Shown: positions 57,181 to 64,000 of the stretch, piece after piece
Numbering within the stretch: the first letter of the stretch is position 1
Layout: each line of letters begins with the position of its first letter
NCBI GenBank assembly: GCA_016124655.1
Contig: WGNI01000004.1
Span: forward strand, 62,001-126,000
DNA length: 64,000 bases
Origin: Alphaproteobacteria bacterium
GTDB lineage: Bacteria > Pseudomonadota > Alphaproteobacteria > Caulobacterales > Aquidulcibacteraceae
Reading direction: 5' to 3'
Translations under genes and position numbers: made by a program
The notes under the pieces: generated by a model
The model's input: the letters and a program-made list of their open reading frames with translations, nothing else
Told to the model about the DNA's origin: nothing
Database searches by the model: none

Positions 57181-58422
57181 ATGCGCGTGACCACTGTTTC
57201 GCCGCTGGCGCCGGCGCGCTTTCCGGACGTGCCAAAGATCGCCGGCGTGGAGGCCGCGATCGGACGGGCGGGCTATTACGCCTATGACCGTCCCGACCTC
57301 GTATTGTTTCGCTGTGCGGCAAAGACCCGCGCGGCCGGCGTGTTCACCACCAACGCCGTGGGCTCGGCGCCCACCGATTGGTGCAAGGCGGCGCTGAAGG
57401 CCGGCAAGGGCCGCGCGCGCGGCCTGTTGGTCAATGCCGGATGCGCGAACTCGTTCACTGGCGCGGTGGGCGACGCGGCCGCGCGGCGCGCGATTGCAGC
57501 GGCGGCGGAGGCCGCCGGCGTATCCCCTGAAGAGGTGCTCGCTGCATCCACCGGCGTGATCGGCGTGCCGCTCGACGACGCCAAGGCGCGCGCCGTGCTC
57601 CCCGCCATGGGCGCGCGGCTGGCGCCTGCGGATTGGCGCGCCGCGGCGGACGCGATCATGACGACCGACACGTTCGCCAAGGGCGCGGGCGCGAAAACCA
57701 AGATCGGCGATGCGCGGGTCTCGATCGCGGGGATCGCGAAAGGCTCCGGCATGATCGCGCCGAACATGGCGACCATGCTGGCGTTCGTGTTCACGGATGC
57801 GGCGCTTTCCGCGCCGGTTCTGAAAGCGCTGCTGCGCGAGGCGACGGAGTCCAGTTTCAACGCCATCACCGTCGACGGCGATCGGTCGACGAACGATTGC
57901 GTGCTGCTGTTCGCGACCGGGCAAGCGGGCCATGCGCCCGTGACGTCGGCCGATGACGAGGCACTGAGTTCGTTTCGCACGGCGCTGAACAAGACGCTTG
58001 CCGATCTCGCCATTCAGATCGTGCGCGACGGCGAAGGCGCAACCAAGCTCGTGAAGGTGACGGTGAGCGGCGCGCGCGACGACAGAAGCGCCAAAATCAT
58101 CGCGCGCACGATCTGCGAAAGCCCGCTGGTCAAGACCGCGATCGCCGGCGAAGACGCCAATTGGGGCCGCATCGTCATGGCGGTCGGGCGATCCGATCAG
58201 CCGATGGCGCGGGAAAAGATTTCGGTGAAGTTCGGCCCGCACTGGGCGGCGAAGAACGGCCTGGCCGCGAAGACTTACGACGAAGCGAAGATGACCGCCT
58301 ACATGAAGAATGCCGAACTCGATATCGCCGTCGATGTCGGTGTGGGCAAAGGCCGCGTGGTGATGCACACGTGCGATCTCACCAAGCGCTATGTTGAGAT
58401 CAACGGCGATTATCGGAGCTGA
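57181..58422 (+). CDS. argJ: Bifunctional ornithine acetyltransferase/N-acetylglutamate synthase
   Basis: 413 residues. It recycles the acetyl group in arginine synthesis. [20 protein letters not shown], the autocleavage/nucleophile region [11 protein letters not shown] (Thr), [20 protein letters not shown] and [20 protein letters not shown] are diagnostic. It begins 13 bases after the parvulin gene, a pairing common near secA in related genomes. The last residues NGDYRS match the family end. Confidence 0.97.
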   Translation: MRVTTVSPLAPARFPDVPKIAGVEAAIGRAGYYAYDRPDLVLFRCAAKTRAAGVFTTNAVGSAPTDWCKAALKAGKGRARGLLVNAGCANSFTGAVGDAAARRAIAAAAEAAGVSPEEVLAASTGVIGVPLDDAKARAVLPAMGARLAPADWRAAADAIMTTDTFAKGAGAKTKIGDARVSIAGIAKGSGMIAPNMATMLAFVFTDAALSAPVLKALLREATESSFNAITVDGDRSTNDCVLLFATGQAGHAPVTSADDEALSSFRTALNKTLADLAIQIVRDGEGATKLVKVTVSGARDDRSAKIIARTICESPLVKTAIAGEDANWGRIVMAVGRSDQPMAREKISVKFGPHWAAKNGLAAKTYDEAKMTAYMKNAELDIAVDVGVGKGRVVMHTCDLTKRYVEINGDYRS

Positions 58423-58443
58423 TGCGTGCAGGCGCGCGCCGCA

Positions 58444-60003
58444 TCACCACCAGCGATGGCGCCAGGTCTTTTGCGTCATGCCGACATAGGCGTCTTCGGG
58501 GAGAGTGGCGTTGCGCGCCAGCACGTCGCGCAAGGTCGAGGTGGATTGGATGACCTCCCAGCCTTCGTCGGAGAAGGTTTCCGGGCAGAAGGCGTGCTCA
58601 GAGAGCAGCGGGTTGGTGAGCGCCTGAGAGAACGCGTCGAGCGCCACCATTTTCAGGATTAAAGGCGGCAGCGGCGAATTGATCTCCAAATCCTCGGAGA
58701 ACAGCCCGACGAAGAAATCGATGTCGCCCGGATCGGCATAGACCTCGGAGAGGAATTTCTGCACGCGCTTGTCGCGCGAGACATGGCGCCATTTCTTCGG
58801 CGGCTTCAGCTTCACGTATTCCCGATACGCGGCGTAGGGCTGCAAGCGCGCGTCGCGATCCTGTTGGATGGACGCGAGTTCGACATGCTTGAGCGCTTCG
58901 GCGGTGTTGAACGGGCCGACCTTGCCGGCTTTCTGCGCGCTCAGGTCCGTGATGGCGCGGGCAAGGCCTGCATCGAGCAGATAGCCATTGTTCATGAACG
59001 TTTGTCGGACGGGCACGGGCGTTCCGCTCCAGACCATGTCATCGGGTATCAGCGCGTGCCAGCGGTAGAGCAGACTGAATTCCGCGGTGATCCAGTTGGG
59101 CTTGTTCCAGGGCGCGAGCCAGGCGATCGACGGTTCGGCGTAGAGCTTAAAGGGCGTCGGCGAGATGTGGTTGATGTAGTCCTCCACCACGATCTTGATG
59201 AAGCAAACGACCACCACGTTGCGTGCGGTTTGAAACACGCGTTCGTCATCCCACGTGGGATGGCCGCGTTCGATGGCGGCGGCGACGCGATTGTGTTCGC
59301 GCAGAAACAGCGTGTTGATCGTGGCCACCTGCGGCACCGTGTTGACGCGGTCGCCGCCGACGGCGAACAGCCGGCCGCGCTGCACCGGATCGACGACATT
59401 GTTCAGCCCCAGCGGTTCATCGAGCGCGGCGAATTCCGGCTTCATGACGCCAGCGGCGTCGAACAGGAATTGCGCGTATTCTTCGCCTTCCACGATCTGG
59501 CTCTTGAGACGGCCGCGGCGGCCTTGCGTTTCATCGCGCGCGCGCAGCGCCAGCGTCTGTTCCGGCGTGCGGCCATAGAGCGGGCACAGATCGATATTGT
59601 GATTGGAAGTGTTGCGGCGGCGCAGCGCGACCGGCTCGTCGCTTCGGGGCATGCGCGTACGGATGAAGCCGTCGGTCAGATATTGCGCGAAGGCGGGAAA
59701 CAGGCAGGTGGACTTGTCCGACAGCACCTGCCCCTGAGTACGCTGGAACAGCGGAAGGATCGCTTCCGGCGTGGGGTTTTCCCGGACCGGCCCCGGCGGC
59801 AGGTGCCTGGCGCTCCAGGTCTGGTCGGTCAGCGACGTCCAGGACACGTAATCATGGTAGGTGGAGTAGATGTGCGGGCGCCGGCGCGCGGAATTGACCG
59901 CCGAGTTGACCGCCGCGCGGTTGACGATGCGGCGCAGCCAGGGCCAGCGATTGGCGATCGCGGCGGCCAGAAAGACGATCCAACGCGGCCAATTGTTCAG
60001 CAT
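58444..60003 (-). CDS. Animal-type haem peroxidase, cyclooxygenase-like
   Basis: 519 residues. The key match to prostaglandin synthase is AEFSLLYRWHALIPDDM, which keeps the catalytic Tyr and, three residues on, the proximal haem His. INTLFLREHNRVAAAIERGH and NTSNHNIDLCPLYG are also family blocks. The distal region is FAQYLTDGFIRT; an Asp sits where animal enzymes have the distal His. An N-terminal hydrophobic segment (WIVFLAAAIANRWPWL) may anchor it to a membrane. GGAGGGGAGG precedes the ATG. It likely oxidises fatty acids, but the product is unknown. Confidence 0.9.
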   Translation of the reverse strand: MLNNWPRWIVFLAAAIANRWPWLRRIVNRAAVNSAVNSARRRPHIYSTYHDYVSWTSLTDQTWSARHLPPGPVRENPTPEAILPLFQRTQGQVLSDKSTCLFPAFAQYLTDGFIRTRMPRSDEPVALRRRNTSNHNIDLCPLYGRTPEQTLALRARDETQGRRGRLKSQIVEGEEYAQFLFDAAGVMKPEFAALDEPLGLNNVVDPVQRGRLFAVGGDRVNTVPQVATINTLFLREHNRVAAAIERGHPTWDDERVFQTARNVVVVCFIKIVVEDYINHISPTPFKLYAEPSIAWLAPWNKPNWITAEFSLLYRWHALIPDDMVWSGTPVPVRQTFMNNGYLLDAGLARAITDLSAQKAGKVGPFNTAEALKHVELASIQQDRDARLQPYAAYREYVKLKPPKKWRHVSRDKRVQKFLSEVYADPGDIDFFVGLFSEDLEINSPLPPLILKMVALDAFSQALTNPLLSEHAFCPETFSDEGWEVIQSTSTLRDVLARNATLPEDAYVGMTQKTWRHRWW

Positions 60004-60131
60004 GGGTGAGCCTCCCCTCCGCTGCGGCGCTGCGAGCCTACGCCCGGCTTCGGCCCGCCGCATGCGCGATCGCCTTTCGGATGGCTTTTTTTTGGGGTGC
60101 GTGGCGTGACCGGGGTCGCCGCGTTCGAAGA

Positions 60132-60160
60132 TTGCTTTCCAGGACCCTTTCCGCTAGACA
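60132..60160 (+). promoter_or_regulatory. Candidate sigma-70 promoter of rplY
   Basis: TTGCTT at 60132-60137, a 17-base spacer, and TAGACA at 60155-60160. It lies about 50 bases before the rplY start with nothing else between. Confidence 0.45.
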
Positions 60161-60209
60161 CCCGCCTTTCCTTTTTCCGGCCAGACCAGAATTTTCAGGG
60201 GCGTTTCCC

Positions 60210-60839
60210 GTGGCGGGCATTGTACTGAGCGTTGAACAGCGTGAGCAGACGGGCACGGGCGCGTCCCGGACCACCCGCAATAACGGCCTGCTGCCGGGCG
60301 TGCTTTACGGCGGTCCCCGCGGGGCGGTGCCGATTTCGCTGAAGTTTGTTGAGGTCGACCGGGCGCTGCGTTCGGGCAAGTTCATCGCCCACATGGTGGA
60401 GATCGATCACCGCGGCGAGCGCCAGCCGGTCATTCCGCGCGACATCCAGTTTCACCCGGTCACGGACGCGCCGATCCATGTCGATTTGTATCGCGTGGAG
60501 GAAAACTCCGTGATCACGGTGGATGTGCCATTGCACTTCATCAATCATGAAGCCTCGCCCGGCCTGAAGCGCGGCGGCGCGCTCAACATCGTGCGCCACA
60601 CGGTGAACCTGCGGGTGAAGGCGAACGCCATTCCCGAAGCGATCACCATCGACCTTTCCGGGCTCAATATCGGCGATGTCGTGCACATTTCGTCGGTGGC
60701 GCTGCCGGACGGCGCGCGTCCCACCATCCGCGACCGCGACTTCACGCTAGCGACGATCGCCGGGCGCGGCGGCAAGGCGGATGCGGAAGACGAGGCCACG
60801 GAAACCGCGGCCAGCGAAGACGCGCCGAAGGCGCCCTGA
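60210..60839 (+). CDS. rplY: 50S ribosomal protein L25 (Ctc form)
   Basis: 209 residues. It binds 5S rRNA. The N-terminal L25 domain has LSVEQREQTGTGASRTTRNN, GLLPGVLYGG and VIPRDIQFHPVTDAPIHVDL. The longer TL5/Ctc C-terminal beta domain follows, and an acidic tail (DAEDEATETAASEDAP) ends the protein. Translation starts at GTG 60210, since MAG-IVLSVEQ is the family start and CAGGGG lies just upstream; no ATG is available nearby. Confidence 0.96.
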   Translation: MAGIVLSVEQREQTGTGASRTTRNNGLLPGVLYGGPRGAVPISLKFVEVDRALRSGKFIAHMVEIDHRGERQPVIPRDIQFHPVTDAPIHVDLYRVEENSVITVDVPLHFINHEASPGLKRGGALNIVRHTVNLRVKANAIPEAITIDLSGLNIGDVVHISSVALPDGARPTIRDRDFTLATIAGRGGKADAEDEATETAASEDAPKAP

Positions 60840-60877
60840 TCCGCTCCGCCGGTTGCGGCGGGGCCTGAGTTGTCGCC

Positions 60878-61489
60878 ATGCTCCTGCTCGCCGGCCTCGG
60901 CAATCCAGGCCCGAAATACGCCGGCAACCGGCACAATATCGGCTTCATGGCGATCGACGCGATTACGCGGCGGCATGGCTTCGGCCCTTGGCGCAAGAAG
61001 TTCCAGGGCGAGATCGCCGAGGGCGCGATCGACGGCGTGCGGTGTCTAGCGCTGAAGCCGCAAACCTTCATGAACGAGAGCGGGCGCAGCGTCGGCGAGG
61101 CCGCCCGGTTCCATAAGATTGCGCCGCTCGGCGTGGTGGCGTTTTACGACGAGATCGATCTCGCGCCGGGACGCTTTCGCATGAAGACCGGCGGCGGCGC
61201 GGCCGGACATAACGGCATCCGCTCGATCATCGCGTCTCCGGTGGGCGAAGGGTTTCGCCGCGCGCGCCTGGGGGTGGGCCATCCGGGCCACAAGGATCAG
61301 GTGCACGGCTATGTGCTGAGCGATTTCGCCAAGGCAGACGCGGGCTGGGTGGACAAGCTGATCGAGGCGGTCGCCGCCGCGGCGCCGTTTCTAGCGCGCG
61401 GCGAAGACGACAAGTATCAGGCCGAAGTGATGCGCCTGGCGCCGGCGGAAAAGGCCAATCCGCGCCAGACGCCGCCGCAGGACGCATGA
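60878..61489 (+). CDS. pth: Peptidyl-tRNA hydrolase
   Basis: 203 residues. It frees tRNAs from prematurely released peptidyl-tRNA. LLAGLGNPGPKYAGNRHNIG (with the catalytic His), KPQTFMNESGRSVGEAARF, YDEIDLAPGRFRMKTGGGAA and GHNGIRSI are the family blocks. A short Pro/Lys tail is extra. It is 38 bases after rplY, the standard order. Confidence 0.97.
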   Translation: MLLLAGLGNPGPKYAGNRHNIGFMAIDAITRRHGFGPWRKKFQGEIAEGAIDGVRCLALKPQTFMNESGRSVGEAARFHKIAPLGVVAFYDEIDLAPGRFRMKTGGGAAGHNGIRSIIASPVGEGFRRARLGVGHPGHKDQVHGYVLSDFAKADAGWVDKLIEAVAAAAPFLARGEDDKYQAEVMRLAPAEKANPRQTPPQDA

Positions 61490-61525
61490 TTGCGCTGACG
61501 CCGTGGGACGCTTAGGTCAGCCGCG

Positions 61526-62269
61526 ATGCTGATCCTGATCGCCACTTACCTGCCTTCCCTGTTGTGCGGCATCCATGTGGTGCGCACGGGCCGGGAGATG
61601 TTCTGGCTGTGGCTGTTCATCATCGGGCCGGTGATTGCGCCGATCTTCTATTTTTTCGCGGTGCTGGTTCCGGAATGGATGGGCGGCGGGACGGCGCGGC
61701 GCTTCGGCAAGGCGGCGCAGAACGCGCTCGATCCGGAAAAGGATTATCGGCTGGCCAAGGCGGCGCTGCAGGACACGCCGACGGTCGGCAACCGCATGCG
61801 GCTGGCGCGCGCGGCGGAAGCGCTCAACAAGTGGCAGGAAGCGGAAACGCTGTGGCGGGAGAGCGCCACCGGCCATTTCGCAGATGACCCCGCCGTGCTG
61901 ATGGGCCACGCGCTGGCGCTGTTGGAGCTGGACCGGCACCAGGATGCGCTGGACCGCTTGGAGGCGCTGGAGAAGCTCGGTTCCGAAGGCCATACGCCCG
62001 CCGCCGCGCTGGCGTTCGCGCGCGCCTATGAGGGGCTGGGCCGGTTCAATGAAGCGGACGGGCCGTATCGCTATGCGGCCGATCGCCTGCCGGGCCTGGA
62101 GGCCGCGGGGCGATACGTGGCGTTTCTGGTGCGCGCGGGCCGCATGGACGACGCGCGCACGGGGCTGGAGGAAGTCGAGCGCCGGTTCTCCAAGATCAAC
62201 CGCGCGCTGCGGACCGAAGCGCGGATCTGGCGCGATCTTGCAGCCAACGCAGTGGCCACAGGGCGCTAG
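61526..62269 (+). CDS. Membrane-anchored TPR-repeat protein
   Basis: 247 residues. Two N-terminal helices (LILIATYLPSLLCGIHVV; MFWLWLFIIGPVIAPIFYFF) are followed by TPR-like helical pairs: NRMRLARAAEALNKWQEAET, VLMGHALALLELDRHQDALD and AFARAYEGLGRFNEADGPYR. It probably scaffolds a membrane complex. No partner is evident. It overlaps the convergent small gene by four bases. Confidence 0.8.
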   Translation: MLILIATYLPSLLCGIHVVRTGREMFWLWLFIIGPVIAPIFYFFAVLVPEWMGGGTARRFGKAAQNALDPEKDYRLAKAALQDTPTVGNRMRLARAAEALNKWQEAETLWRESATGHFADDPAVLMGHALALLELDRHQDALDRLEALEKLGSEGHTPAAALAFARAYEGLGRFNEADGPYRYAADRLPGLEAAGRYVAFLVRAGRMDDARTGLEEVERRFSKINRALRTEARIWRDLAANAVATGR

Positions 62270-62586
62270 AGTCCACGCACCTGCTTGCGGCTGGCGCCGC
62301 AGAGATTGGAGACGATTCCGTTTACGCCAGCCTTGCGCATGGCCTCTTCAGCCTTGCGCATATCCCAGTGCGGCACGCGCAAAACGCGCGCTTCCGCATT
62401 CGCGCTCTTCAATTGCTTGGCCGAATGTTCGAGATGCGCGGCGGAGCCGGATCGATCGACGACCTGCGCCTTCTTGCCGTCCTTCGCCGCCTTGTTCAGC
62501 CGGCGGCGGCGGGCCGCTGGAGGCTCAGTGAACGCCTCCTCGATGACATCGTAGGCGTGCGTATGCCAAGTCCGCGCTCGTCCCAT
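62266..62586 (-). CDS. Small basic protein of unknown function
   Basis: 106 residues starting MGRARTWHTHAYDVIEEAFT, followed by a basic stretch (PPAARRRRLNKAAKDGKKAQ) and a mixed end with one cysteine. No family is recognised. An upstream ATG at 62634 exists, but the 62586 start gives a more coherent protein. It ends convergently with the TPR gene. Confidence 0.5.
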   Translation of the reverse strand: MGRARTWHTHAYDVIEEAFTEPPAARRRRLNKAAKDGKKAQVVDRSGSAAHLEHSAKQLKSANAEARVLRVPHWDMRKAEEAMRKAGVNGIVSNLCGASRKQVRGL

Positions 62587-62732
62587 GCCTGCTCTCCAGC
62601 TCGCATAAAGACCCCACACGCTTCGCGGGTACATGTGTTCGCAGCGGACGCCAAGCGTTTATCCACACGCGCGGTATACAGGCGCCGCCGCGGGCGATAT
62701 GCAGCGCGGTTTCGCGCAAGGACGATTCAAGC

Positions 62733-63830
62733 ATGGGATTTCGGTGCGGCATTGTGGGGCTACCGAATGTGGGCAAGTCGACGCTGTTCAACGCGTTGAC
62801 GCGCACCGCCGCCGCGCAGGCGGCGAATTATCCGTTCTGCACGATTGAACCGAATGTCGGGGAAGTCGCAGTGCCCGAGCCGCGCCTCTTCAAGCTCGCC
62901 GAGATCGGGAAATCGAAGGAGATCATTCCCGCGCGCATGAACTTTGTCGACATCGCCGGCCTGGTGCGTGGGGCATCCAAGGGCGAAGGACTCGGCAATG
63001 CTTTTCTCGCCAATATCCGCGAGACCGACGCCATCGTTTACGTGCTGCGCTGTTTCGAGAACGACGACATCACCCATGTCGAAGGGCGCGTGGATCCGAT
63101 TGCCGACCTTGAGACGGTCGAGACAGAGCTGATGCTCGCCGATCTGGAAAGCCTGGAAAAGCGCATCGCCAATCTGGAGAAGAAGGCCAAGGGCGGCGAC
63201 AAGGAGGCCAAGCTCACGCTCGATCTGGTGCTGCGCGCCAAGGCGCTTCTGGAAGACGGCAAGCCCGCGCGGGCGGCGGCCGTCGCGGACGACGAGCAAA
63301 AGGCGTTCGCCATGCTGCAATTGCTGACGGCCAAGCCAGTCATGTTCGTGTGCAATGTCGATGAAGGCGACGCCGCCTCCGGCAATGCGCACAGCGCACG
63401 CGTGGCGGAGCGCGCGACGCAGGAAGGCGCTGCGTGCGTCGTTATCTGCGCGCAATTGGAGGCGGAACTCGCCGCGCTCGATGATGCGGAACAGGCCGAG
63501 TATCTCGCCGCGGCCGGGCTCGATGAGCCGGGACTGTCAAAGCTGATCCATGCGGGCTACGCGCTGTTGGGCCTGCAGACATATTTCACGGTGGGGCCGA
63601 AAGAGGCGCGCGCGTGGACGATCCATCGCGGCGACACCGCTCCGCAAGCCGCAGGCGTGATCCATACCGATTTCGAAAAAGGCTTCATTCGCGCGGAAAC
63701 GATCGCTTATGACGATTTCGTCAAGTTCAATGGCGAACAAGGCGCGAAGGACGCCGGCAAGATGCGGCTGGAAGGCAAGGACTACGTCGTCCGCGATGGC
63801 GACGTGATGCATTTCCGGTTTAACGCCTGA
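62733..63830 (+). CDS. ychF: Redox-regulated ATPase/GTPase YchF (OLA1 family)
   Basis: 365 residues. The P-loop is [15 protein letters not shown], switch II region is [20 protein letters not shown], and a coiled-coil insertion ([20 protein letters not shown]) and C-terminal TGS domain ([37 protein letters not shown]) follow. YchF prefers ATP over GTP and associates with ribosomes. Its stop lies 11 bases inside the convergent retropepsin-like gene. Confidence 0.97.
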   Translation: MGFRCGIVGLPNVGKSTLFNALTRTAAAQAANYPFCTIEPNVGEVAVPEPRLFKLAEIGKSKEIIPARMNFVDIAGLVRGASKGEGLGNAFLANIRETDAIVYVLRCFENDDITHVEGRVDPIADLETVETELMLADLESLEKRIANLEKKAKGGDKEAKLTLDLVLRAKALLEDGKPARAAAVADDEQKAFAMLQLLTAKPVMFVCNVDEGDAASGNAHSARVAERATQEGAACVVICAQLEAELAALDDAEQAEYLAAAGLDEPGLSKLIHAGYALLGLQTYFTVGPKEARAWTIHRGDTAPQAAGVIHTDFEKGFIRAETIAYDDFVKFNGEQGAKDAGKMRLEGKDYVVRDGDVMHFRFNA

Positions 63831-64000
63831 ATCCGCCGCCACGCGGGAGGAAGTAGAGCCGCGCGTGGCCGTAGTCGATCGCCAGCGCGTGGGTTTTGCT
63901 CAGTACGTCCATACCGAGCAGGATGGTCGGCTCGTGCTGTAATTGCCAAACGTCGAAAATGTGCAGATCGCTGATCAGCACGGGAAAGGACGTCGCCTCC
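63820..64000 (-). CDS. Retropepsin-like aspartyl protease family protein, C-terminal end (start outside window)
   Basis: 59 C-terminal residues plus stop; the rest lies beyond the right edge. The segment TILLGMDVLSKTHALAIDYG, followed by HARLYFLPR, is the typical end of bacterial single-chain retropepsin-like proteins. The catalytic DTG would be upstream and cannot be checked. It overlaps ychF by 11 bases at their 3' ends. Confidence 0.75.
   Translation of the reverse strand, partial: EATSFPVLISDLHIFDVWQLQHEPTILLGMDVLSKTHALAIDYGHARLYFLPRGGGFRR

Noticed and set aside
55806-57194. N-terminal extension of secA
   Set aside because: Runs antisense through the parvulin gene; the family start is at 55805.

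Overview
The window is a dense, high-GC, almost purely chromosomal housekeeping segment of an alphaproteobacterium. The gene set and gene orders (lptC-lptA-lptB-rpoN; secA beside a parvulin-type isomerase and argJ; rplY-pth-...-ychF; a large TonB-dependent receptor; a ROSE-type leader and an RpoH-like promoter before an Hsp20 gene; Tad-type von Willebrand protein) fit a Caulobacterales/Hyphomonadaceae-like lineage. That placement is inference from gene content, not from a marker-gene comparison. I see no rRNA, tRNA, CRISPR array, prophage or insertion sequence.

Layout. 1-7.2 kb: the 3' part of aconitase, an exonuclease/endonuclease/phosphatase-fold protein, two overlapping paralogous lipoproteins and a 1010-residue TonB-dependent receptor, with repeat-rich gaps between them. 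7.4-11.9 kb: uvrB, then a coupled pair of PD-(D/E)XK-type nuclease-fold genes (one frameshifted) and two small unknown genes. 11.9-17.5 kb: MFS transporter, crotonase, SCP2 protein plus lipase, and two tandem secreted methyltransferase-like lipoproteins. 17.5-23.4 kb: a heat-shock unit (RpoH-like promoter, ROSE-like leader, hsp20, strong terminator), a winged-helix/BTAD-hydrolase fusion, glutamine synthetase II, an outer-membrane-type lipoprotein and a beta carbonic anhydrase. 23.5-27.1 kb: a TIR/TonB-C fusion protein converging on a Tad-type vWA protein. 27.5-33.6 kb: carB (with a 150-bp palindromic element inserted in frame), greA, an ELM1-family gene and trxB. 33.7-41.2 kb: egtBD (ergothioneine), a LysR regulator, a candidate small RNA, two transporters, a GlxA-type regulator and a ferritin-like di-iron protein. 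41.3-47.9 kb: aspartate aminotransferase, SRPBCC/GyrI fusion, GNAT, rlmJ, a VUT transporter, a Gly/Arg-rich cold-shock protein, and two overlapping genes that carry three copies of an undescribed cysteine-containing secreted domain. 48.1-52 kb: lptC-lptA-lptB-rpoN and a GFA-family gene. 52.2-64 kb: RlaP-like nucleotidyltransferase, secA, parvulin lipoprotein, argJ, a cyclooxygenase-like haem peroxidase, rplY, pth, a TPR protein, a small unknown gene, ychF, and the end of a retropepsin-like gene.

How it works together. Several genes serve the cell envelope: LPS transport (LptC/A/B), SecA secretion, a periplasmic-type foldase, the TonB-dependent receptor and the unusual TIR-TonB protein. Core metabolism is represented by acnA, carB, argJ, aatA, glnII and carbonic anhydrase. 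Stress and redox functions are represented by uvrB, hsp20, trxB and egtBD. The most unusual points are the in-frame mobile palindrome inside carB, the TIR/TonB fusion, the triplicated secreted domain, the cyclooxygenase-like peroxidase, the candidate C-rich sRNA and the repeat families that recur in leaders and gaps.
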